Origin: Actinomycetes bacterium
Lineage (GTDB): Bacteria; Actinomycetota; Acidimicrobiia; Acidimicrobiales; Palsa-688
Direction: 5' to 3'
Length of the DNA: 6,615 nt
Assembly: GCA_021846485.1 (NCBI GenBank)
Contig: JAJZWW010000185.1
Coordinates: 1-6,615, forward strand
Positions 1 to 4,704 of the stretch are shown here, one piece after another; within the stretch, counting starts at the first letter, position 1; every line of letters begins with the position of its first letter. The position numbers and the translations under genes are program-made. The notes below the pieces were generated by a model. It searched no databases, had not been told where the DNA came from, and was given only the letters and a program-made list of their open reading frames with translations.

Positions 1-2
1 AG

Positions 3-1229
3 CCGCCGCCGGCGCAGCGCCAGTCGTGGTTGTCCGCCGGCGTCGCCAGCGTCGGGCTGACGAGCTTCTTCTCCGACTCCGGCCACGAGATCGCCACCGC
101 CGTCCTCCCGAGCTTCGTCACGAGCGTGCTCCACGGCACGGCCGCGGCTCTCGGGCTGATCGAAGGGTTCTCCGACGCCCTGACCGGGCTCATGAAGCTG
201 CTGGCCGGCCCGTGGGCCGACGACCCCGCTCGCCGCCGGCGGCTCGCGACGAGCGGCTACCTCGGCACCGCGGCCGCTACCGGCGCGATCGGCCTGGCCG
301 GCGCCGTCTGGCAGGTCGGGGTGCTGCGGGCCGTCGCCTGGGCGGCGCGGGGGGTGCGCTCGCCGGCGCGCGACTCCCTGCTCGCCTCGCTCGCCCGGGA
401 GGGCGGCTACGGGCGGGCCTACGGCCTGGAGCGCGCCGGGGACAACCTGGGGGCGGTCGTCGGGCCCCTGCTCGCCGCCGGCCTGGTGTCGTGGGTCGGG
501 GTCCGCGCCGCGATCTACTTCGCCTTCGTACCCGGGGTGGCCGCCGCCTTGGCGATCGGCGTCGCCGCCCGCCACGCCCGCAGTGCCAGCCGTGCCGGCA
601 ACGGGCCGGCCCGCCGGGCGCGCCTGCACCTGCGGGCCCTGGCCGACGCCGGCCTGCTGCGGCCGCTCGCGCCGATCGTCGCCTTCGAGCTCGGCAACGT
701 CGCCACCACCCTGCTCATCCTGCGCTCCACGGACCTCCTCGCCGGCGGGTCCCGCAGCTACACCGCGGCCGCGTCGCTCGCCATCCTCGTCTACGCCGGG
801 CACAACGCCTTCGCCTCGGTGGTCGCGCTCGGTGGCGGGCACTGGATCGACCGGGCCAACCCCCGGGTGGTCTTCGCCACCGGGGCCGCGCTCTACGTGC
901 TCGCCTACTCCGGCTTCGCCTTCGGCCCGCACACCTGGTGGGGCCTGCTCATCGCCTTCGCCCTCGCCGGCAGCGGCATCGGCCTGTCCGAGACCGCCGA
1001 GTCGACCTTGGTCGCCCAGCTCCTGCCCGACGAGCTGCGGGGCAGCGGCTTCGGCGCCCTCGGCGCCATCCAGGCGGGCGGCGACTTCGCCTCCACCGCC
1101 GTCGTCGGGATCCTCATCACCACTGTCTCTGCGAGGGCCGGCTTCGCCTATGCCGCCGCCTGGATGCTCCTCGCGCTGGCCGTCTCGGCCGGCACGGCCC
1201 TGCTCACCCCGGCCCGGGCCCGGAGCTGA
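3..1229 (+). CDS. MFS exporter, 5' end cut by the window edge
   Basis: Major facilitator superfamily (MFS) transporter, an inner-membrane secondary carrier, probably a drug or metabolite exporter; the substrate cannot be told. 408 residues are visible and the frame is open to the left edge, so the true start is outside. A TTG at position 30 is possible, but the preceding in-frame residues (AQRQSW) look like normal coding. Visible features, numbered from that TTG: TM1 with the acidic motif SDSGHE (15-20) and VLPSFVTSVL; an MFS motif-A-like loop GPWADDPARRRR (60-71); RGVRSPARDSLLAS (107-120); YGLERAGDNLGAVVGP (131-146); a second motif-A-like loop GHWIDRANPR (270-279); and ETAESTLVAQLLPDELRGSGFG spread over 321-342. 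Many hydrophobic segments fit a 12-TM fold of about 400 residues. The family resembles MFS proteins whose TM1 reads roughly DxSxExxxPLLP. It is followed by 186 bp without an assured gene. Family call is sure; substrate unknown. Confidence 0.9.
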   Translation, partial: PPPAQRQSWLSAGVASVGLTSFFSDSGHEIATAVLPSFVTSVLHGTAAALGLIEGFSDALTGLMKLLAGPWADDPARRRRLATSGYLGTAAATGAIGLAGAVWQVGVLRAVAWAARGVRSPARDSLLASLAREGGYGRAYGLERAGDNLGAVVGPLLAAGLVSWVGVRAAIYFAFVPGVAAALAIGVAARHARSASRAGNGPARRARLHLRALADAGLLRPLAPIVAFELGNVATTLLILRSTDLLAGGSRSYTAAASLAILVYAGHNAFASVVALGGGHWIDRANPRVVFATGAALYVLAYSGFAFGPHTWWGLLIAFALAGSGIGLSETAESTLVAQLLPDELRGSGFGALGAIQAGGDFASTAVVGILITTVSARAGFAYAAAWMLLALAVSAGTALLTPARARS

Positions 1230-1415
1230 TGACCCCGGCCGGGTGGTCTGCGAGGTCCTTGCGGGTCGGGGCCCGAGGGACGCGGCGTTGTTGCGGGAGG
1301 GTGTTGGCGGAGCGCAGCTCCGGTGGACGGGAGGGGAGCCTGTGGCGGCGGTGGTCGGAGGCTCCGGGCGGCACCGGCAGGAAGCGCCGGCAACCGGGAC
1401 GGCAGGAGGACGAGG
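1230..1415. other. Intergenic stretch between MFS gene and small ORF
   Basis: I see no convincing gene here. The first bases after the MFS stop are rich in CCGG/GGGCCC palindromes but lack a T-run, so an intrinsic terminator is not supported. A 7-bp inverted repeat (GGAGCCT at 1335-1341, AGGCTCC at 1359-1365) has a 17-base loop and may be chance at this GC content. No clear -35/-10 pair was recognised. If the small ORF at 1416 is not real, the gene-free stretch extends to 1755 (526 bp). Confidence 0.4.
1404..1409 (+). promoter_or_regulatory. Strong Shine-Dalgarno AGGAGG before the small ORF
   Basis: A perfect AGGAGG lies six bases before the ATG at 1416. It decides the start of the small ORF in preference to the in-frame ATG at 1323 upstream and is the main reason for believing that ORF is translated. 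Confidence 0.5.
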
Positions 1416-1685
1416 ATGGGCCGGGTCTCGGAGGACGAGGTGCTGTTGTTGTGGCGGGCGCTGTCGGCGTTTCGCAGCGGTCCGAGCCCGGAGTGCGCTC
1501 CGAGAGGGCGCGGCGGCCGGAGCGCCTGCCCGTTGGCCCGGGCGTGCCCACGTTGGGCCGAGCCCGACGACTACCGCTCCAGCCTGGAGGAGGACCCGGC
1601 GAGCACCGAGAGGCGGCGGGCCAGGTGGCCGTGCAGCCGGCTGCTCGACCTGCTCGGACCCGAGACGACCAGGATCGGCCGCTAG
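1416..1685 (+). CDS. Small cysteine-containing hypothetical protein (89 aa)
   Basis: I do not recognise this protein. The ATG at 1416 has a perfect AGGAGG six bases upstream, and codon third positions are mostly G or C (exceptions include ttt, ggt, gct, aga, cca, cgt, gga), as expected for coding DNA here. The N-terminus is a plausible amphipathic helix (SEDEVLLLWRALSAF, residues 5-19). Next is an arginine/glycine-rich stretch with cysteines at 27, 38 and 44, and a fourth at 73. The spacing (C-x10-C-x5-C-x28-C) could bind a metal but matches no zinc-finger pattern I know. No signal peptide or membrane segment is visible. It lies on the same strand between the MFS gene and the DUF6062-like gene, 70 bp before the latter. 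The residue mix is arginine-heavy, as chance ORFs in GC-rich DNA also are, so it may be spurious. Confidence 0.45.
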   Translation: MGRVSEDEVLLLWRALSAFRSGPSPECAPRGRGGRSACPLARACPRWAEPDDYRSSLEEDPASTERRRARWPCSRLLDLLGPETTRIGR

Positions 1686-1699
1686 GGACCGCCCGGGCT

Positions 1700-1726
1700 C
1701 TACTCGCCCCGCCGGGGGCGGAGTGG
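1700..1726 (+). terminator. GC-rich hairpin after the small ORF, no U-run
   Basis: Bases 1700-1710 pair with 1715-1726 (CTACTCGCCCC against GGGGCGGAGTGG with one bulged G at 1720 and one T-G pair), leaving a four-base loop. It begins 15 bases after the small ORF's TAG and ends 29 bases before the GTG of the next gene. There is no T-run, so it is not a classical intrinsic terminator. It could be a weak terminator, an attenuator, or a structure in the leader of the DUF6062-like gene. Confidence 0.3.
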
Positions 1727-1755
1727 CCCCGCACCCGGTGTGGTGGGTCCCGACG

Positions 1756-2640
1756 GTGAGCTACCTGCTGGAGTTCGACCTGGTCGAGGACCTGGCCGCC
1801 CCGGGCTGCCCGATGTGCCACGCGGCGGGTCGCCACAGTCGCGGGTACCTGCGCAGCCTGATGGCCACCGACATCACCGACCGCCGGGTCAGGCGGGAGT
1901 TGGCACGTGCCGGAGGACTGTGCCGTGAGCACCTGCTGCTCGGCGTCGAGGTGGCCGCCGACGAGGACGACCCCATGGGCATGGCCCTGGTCTGTGAGCT
2001 CCTCCTCGACGTCGCGGCCGGGAGGCTGGGCGAGGCCGGTACCGAGGAGAAACTTGCCCGCTGGACAGTGTCCGCACCCAAACCCCGAGATGTGAGGGCT
2101 GGTGAAGGAGCCCAGCAGGCAAGTTCCTCCTCAGTAGGCAGCATCGGCGTCTGGGTGGCTCGACGCGGGCGTCGCGGCCGGGCACGCCGGGCACCGGCGT
2201 GCCCGGCGTGCGAGGCGCAGAGGGTCATCGTCGACGGCTATGCGGATCTCCTATTGGGCTCGGGCGACCATCTGCGCCGGCTCGTGGCGGACCCGGAGCG
2301 GGGTCTGTGCCTCCCTCACTGCCTCGTGGCGCTGGAGCGGGCGAGGGATCCCGCCGAGAGACGGGCGCTGGTGGACGCCTGGACGCGGCGGGCAGGGCGC
2401 CTTCGAAGCCAGCTCGGTGAGCTGGTGGCCAAGCGGGCCCACGACCGGCGAGCCGAGCCTCGAGGTGAGGAGGCCGACTCGTGGATGCGCGCCCCGGAGT
2501 GGGTGGTGGGTGAGTCGTGGTCAGCGGCCTCTCGGGCTCGGTCCTCCCGGCCCGCCGGCGCTCAACGCCCTGCCGACCCGGAGCGCCCCGCGGCCCCGGA
2601 GCGCCCCGCCGGCCCTCAACCCCCGGAGTGCGCCCGGTAG
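1756..2640 (+). CDS. DUF6062-like protein with two CPxC/CxxH modules
   Basis: Probable cytoplasmic protein of 294 residues; function unknown. Two similar modules are visible. Module one has CPMC (C18, C21) and GLCREH (C56, H59); module two has CPAC (C149, C152) and GLCLPH (C185, H188). Each has a CxxC then CxxH spaced 34-37 residues apart, which suggests a zinc site per module. The sequence GEEADSWMRA (237-246) resembles the conserved C-terminal end I associate with DUF6062, recalled rather than searched. I chose GTG at 1756 because the family-like sequence begins there (MSYLLEFDLVEDL); other in-frame GTGs at 1738 and 1723 are possible, and no start has a strong SD. Oddities: residues 95-127 are encoded by a lower-GC inverted-repeat element, residues 136-145 are arginine-rich, and the last about 40 residues are a Pro/Ala/Arg/Glu low-complexity tail beyond the usual family end. 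The stop overlaps the convergent ppa gene by 25 bp. Confidence 0.8.
   Translation: MSYLLEFDLVEDLAAPGCPMCHAAGRHSRGYLRSLMATDITDRRVRRELARAGGLCREHLLLGVEVAADEDDPMGMALVCELLLDVAAGRLGEAGTEEKLARWTVSAPKPRDVRAGEGAQQASSSSVGSIGVWVARRGRRGRARRAPACPACEAQRVIVDGYADLLLGSGDHLRRLVADPERGLCLPHCLVALERARDPAERRALVDAWTRRAGRLRSQLGELVAKRAHDRRAEPRGEEADSWMRAPEWVVGESWSAASRARSSRPAGAQRPADPERPAAPERPAGPQPPECAR
2040..2136. repeat. 97-bp inverted-repeat element with TA ends (MITE-like)
   Basis: Left arm 2040-2064 and right arm 2112-2136 are reverse complements at 22 of 25 positions (core AACTTGCC on the left, GGCAAGTT on the right), separated by 47 bases. Both arms end outward in TA (2040-2041 and 2135-2136), as expected for a miniature inverted-repeat element that duplicated a TA target, the habit of IS630/Tc1/mariner elements. 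GC is about 60%, below the surroundings. All three arm mismatches are transitions that would be G-U pairs in minus-strand RNA, so that RNA could form an unbroken 25-bp stem. It lies in the linker of the DUF6062-like protein. An insertion of 95 bp would shift the frame, so a compensating change or another origin, such as fold-back duplication, is needed. Structure is certain; element identity is inferred. Confidence 0.6.
2182..2211. repeat. Perfect 13-bp hairpin inside the DUF6062-like gene
   Basis: Bases 2182-2194 (GCACGCCGGGCAC) are the exact reverse complement of 2199-2211, with a four-base loop CGGC. A smaller perfect palindrome (CGACGC/GCGTCG, two-base gap) lies just before it at 2161-2174. 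The hairpin codes for the residues leading into the second CPAC motif, so part of the symmetry overlaps conserved codons. No T-run follows on either strand. Confidence 0.6.
2551..2624. repeat. Imperfect direct repeats at the convergent gene ends
   Basis: A 20-base unit at 2551-2570 recurs at 2605-2624 with 18 of 20 bases matching, exactly 54 bp (18 codons) apart. Inside, the 14-mer CCCGGAGCGCCCCG occurs at 2577-2590 and 2595-2608. The repeats encode the repetitive tail of the DUF6062-like protein (RPADPERPAAPERPAGP). The second 20-base copy contains the ppa stop codon, and the first contains another TGA in the same ppa frame. Confidence 0.6.
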
Positions 2641-3122
2641 CGATCCCGTGCGGCGGCGAGCTCGGCCAGGGCGGCGTCGACGCCGGCAAACCCCTCGACC
2701 GCGGTGACCTTGTCCGGCTCGAGGTCCTTGTAGACGTCGAAGAAGTGGGCGATCTCCTCCGGCAGGCCGGGGGTGAGATCGGAGACGTCCCTGACCTGGG
2801 CCAGGCGGGGGTCGCGGGCAGGCACGGCGATGACCTTGGCGTCGGGGCCGTGCTCGTCGGCCATGAGGAACAACCCGACCGGTCGGGCCCACAGGTGGCA
2901 TCCGGGGAAGGTGGGCTCCTCGACGACGACAAGGACGTCGAGGGGGTCGCCGTCCTCGGCGAGGGTGTCAGGGACGAAGCCGTAGTCGGCGGGGTAGGTG
3001 GTGGCCGAGAACAGCCGGCGGTCGAGGAAGATCACGTGCCTGTCGTGGTCGTACTCGTATTTGTTGCGGGATCCCTTGGGGATCTCGATGACGACCTCGA
3101 CCGGGTCGGCGCCGGCGCTCAC
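2616..3122 (-). CDS. ppa: Inorganic pyrophosphatase, family I
   Basis: Soluble cytoplasmic enzyme that hydrolyses pyrophosphate to two phosphates with Mg2+, pulling biosynthetic reactions forward. The 168 residues are a normal bacterial length. Signature DGDPLDV lies at 57-63, supplying metal-binding D57, D59 and D62. Other family landmarks: VIEIPKGSRNKYEYD (11-25), YPADYGFV (43-50), DEHGPDAKVIAVP (89-101, equivalent to the second Asp pair and the following Lys in the E. coli enzyme), and FFDVYKDLEPDKV (127-139). GTG at 3122 is chosen because it sits eight residues before the conserved VEVVIEIPKG and has GGAG seven bases upstream (3130-3133). The start overlaps the stop of a 13-codon ORF (GTGA), so translation is probably coupled. 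A single extra base upstream would instead join the enzyme to the ATG at 3160. The stop lies inside the convergent DUF6062-like gene. Confidence 0.97.
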   Translation of the reverse strand: MSAGADPVEVVIEIPKGSRNKYEYDHDRHVIFLDRRLFSATTYPADYGFVPDTLAEDGDPLDVLVVVEEPTFPGCHLWARPVGLFLMADEHGPDAKVIAVPARDPRLAQVRDVSDLTPGLPEEIAHFFDVYKDLEPDKVTAVEGFAGVDAALAELAAARDRYRAHSGG

Positions 3123-3160
3123 CGCCGGGCTCCGGGGGCGTCGGATCGCTCTTTGGTCAT
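3119..3160 (-). CDS. 13-codon leader or linker ORF between MutS-like gene and ppa
   Basis: It encodes MTKERSDAPGARR. The ATG at 3160 overlaps the stop of the MutS-like gene (ATGA, 3160-3157), and its TGA overlaps the GTG of ppa (GTGA, 3122-3119). A perfect AGGAGG sits six bases upstream, the best SD seen in this run. It may be a translated linker that reloads ribosomes and couples ppa translation, a regulatory leader peptide, or the true N-terminus of ppa if one base is missing from the sequence (there is a run of five C within it). The peptide has no obvious amino-acid bias that would suggest classical attenuation. Confidence 0.45.
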   Translation of the reverse strand: MTKERSDAPGARR

Positions 3161-4704
3161 GGGTGTCCTCCTGTGGGTGTGGTGGCCGCGATCTCCGGGC
3201 CGGCGGCAGTATCCGCGGGGCCGAAGACTCGACCCCAGAGGTCCTCGCCGAAGCTGGTGGGCAGCGGGGGTGCCTCGACGAGGCGGAACGTCCGGGTGCC
3301 GTCGTCGAGGCGCTCGGCGCGCAGCGACAAGGTGGCGGGGTCCTCCGTCTGGCAGAGGCGCCGGGCGAGCTCGACCAGGTGGGTGACCGCGACGACCCGG
3401 ACACCGGAGTCGACCAGGGCGCGCAGCACCTGCTGGGCGATCTCGGAGCCCTCTCGTTCGTTGGTCGCCGCGAAGGACTCGTTGGAGAGGAGGATCGCAC
3501 CGGGGCGGAGCCGGTCGACGAGAGCGGACATCCGGGCGAGCTCCTCGTCGAACTTGCCGTGCTCGAGGCCGGCTTCCTCCTCCCGGCGGTAGTGGGTGAG
3601 CACCGCGGCGGGGATGCTGACCCGGCACGAGCGGGCCCCGACGAACATCCCCGCGCCGGCCATCGCCATGGCGGTGCCGACGCTGCGAAGGAAAGTCGAC
3701 TTGCCCCCCTGGTTGGCGCCGGTGACGACTACCAGCGAGACGCCGTCGGCGTCCAGGTCGTTGCCGACCACCGGTCGGTCGAGGTGCAGGGCGAGGGAGA
3801 TGTCGTAGAGCCCCTCGGCGGACAGCGCCAGTTCTTCGGCGCCTCGGGCGTCGGGCAGGACCACCGGCTGGCCGATGTCGCGCAGGCGGGCCTCGAGGCG
3901 GATGCAACCCAGGTAGAAGGTGACCTCGTTGCGCAGCCGGGCGAAGAAGCCGAGGAGGTGCTCGACGGCCTCGCGGGTGATCTCGGCGACCTCGGCGAGG
4001 CTGCGGTCCCGGATCTCGCCGAGGATCCGCCCTCCGGCTTCGTCGCGGTCGGCGACGGTGACGGTGTAGTGGGCGCCGCCCCGGCCCGGGATGCGGTCGC
4101 GCAGGCCCGACTTGCGCTCCGGGGGCCGGTGCAAGACGGGGTCGACGCCGGCCCCGCCCGGCCCCGATCGCAGCCCGACGGTGACCCCCTCGGCGAGCTC
4201 CAGGCGGCGCAGGTGCTCGGAGACCTCTCCCAGGTAGCCGTCGGCGAGCTCGGCACGGATCGTCTCGAGCAGCGACCGGAGGCCCTCGGACCGGGCCGCT
4301 CCGGCATGTCGCTCAGCCACGGAGCGCAGGTCGCGCAGGGAGTCGAGCAGCGCGCCGAGCAGCCGCACGGAGCGTCCGAGCACCGACGCCGGGCCGCGGC
4401 CGAGGATGCCGTAGCGCTCGGCACGCTCCTTGGCGAGCGCCTCGGCCCCCACCTCGGCGAGCTCTTCGGCCAGCGTCGGGCTACGGAGGAAGTCGGCGAG
4501 GACCGCCTGGCGGTAGCGGACCGTGCGGGTGCCGGCGCTGCGGACCAGCACTGCCAGGGAGATGTCGGCGACCAGGCGGTCGCCGCCGGCCATCTCCTCG
4601 ACGAGGGTGGCGATGCCGAGGTCCGCCACCACGTCGGCGGCGTGGTCGGGGGCTTCCTCGTCGAGGTCTACGTCGAGGTCGGGGTCCAGCAGCCGGACCC
4701 TCAT
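3157..4704 (-). CDS. MutS-family ATPase, second of a tandem pair (515 aa)
   Basis: Cytoplasmic ATPase with a C-terminal MutS-type domain. Walker A is GANQGGKST (329-337); the Walker-B-like segment is ILLSNESFAAT (404-414), with Asn408-Glu409 where classical MutS has Asp-Glu; THLVEL (441-446) keeps the family histidine. Residues 1 to about 315 are helical, apparently core/clamp type; there is no N-terminal mismatch-reading domain with the Phe-x-Glu motif and no Smr nuclease domain as in MutS2. At 515 residues it is much shorter than MutS (about 850). Motifs TVRYRQAVLADF (61-72) and RSEGL (138-142) recur in the neighbouring gene, so the two are paralogues. ATG at 4704 overlaps the upstream stop (ATGA) and has no SD, indicating coupling; an open frame continues farther upstream but only as antisense or alternative-frame DNA over the paralogue. 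Role unknown: a DNA-structure ATPase is likely, classical mismatch repair is not. Probably works with the upstream paralogue. Confidence 0.9.
   Translation of the reverse strand: MRVRLLDPDLDVDLDEEAPDHAADVVADLGIATLVEEMAGGDRLVADISLAVLVRSAGTRTVRYRQAVLADFLRSPTLAEELAEVGAEALAKERAERYGILGRGPASVLGRSVRLLGALLDSLRDLRSVAERHAGAARSEGLRSLLETIRAELADGYLGEVSEHLRRLELAEGVTVGLRSGPGGAGVDPVLHRPPERKSGLRDRIPGRGGAHYTVTVADRDEAGGRILGEIRDRSLAEVAEITREAVEHLLGFFARLRNEVTFYLGCIRLEARLRDIGQPVVLPDARGAEELALSAEGLYDISLALHLDRPVVGNDLDADGVSLVVVTGANQGGKSTFLRSVGTAMAMAGAGMFVGARSCRVSIPAAVLTHYRREEEAGLEHGKFDEELARMSALVDRLRPGAILLSNESFAATNEREGSEIAQQVLRALVDSGVRVVAVTHLVELARRLCQTEDPATLSLRAERLDDGTRTFRLVEAPPLPTSFGEDLWGRVFGPADTAAGPEIAATTPTGGHP
3167..3172 (-). 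promoter_or_regulatory. Strong Shine-Dalgarno AGGAGG upstream of the mini-ORF
   Basis: On the minus strand AGGAGG lies inside the last codons of the MutS-like gene, six bases before the ATG at 3160. The other overlapping starts in this run (4704, 6242) have no such site, so ribosomes appear to be freshly recruited here for the mini-ORF and ppa. Confidence 0.6.

Noticed and set aside
30..32. TTG at 30 as the MFS start
   Set aside because: The frame is open to the window edge with plausible coding before it, and no clear SD is visible, so the gene is treated as truncated.
1335..1365. 7-bp inverted repeat GGAGCCT/AGGCTCC as a terminator or operator
   Set aside because: Short stem, 17-base loop and no T-run; expected by chance at this GC content.
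26..1759. Long plus-strand open frame covering the MFS gene in another frame
   Set aside because: Its product is dominated by Arg, Pro, Gly and Ala with no family motifs, as expected for the shadow of a GC-rich gene; the MFS frame has clear motifs.
1204..1932. A 242-residue minus-strand open frame over the MFS/DUF6062 gap
   Set aside because: Low-complexity arginine/proline-rich product, no recognisable motif, and antisense to better-supported genes.
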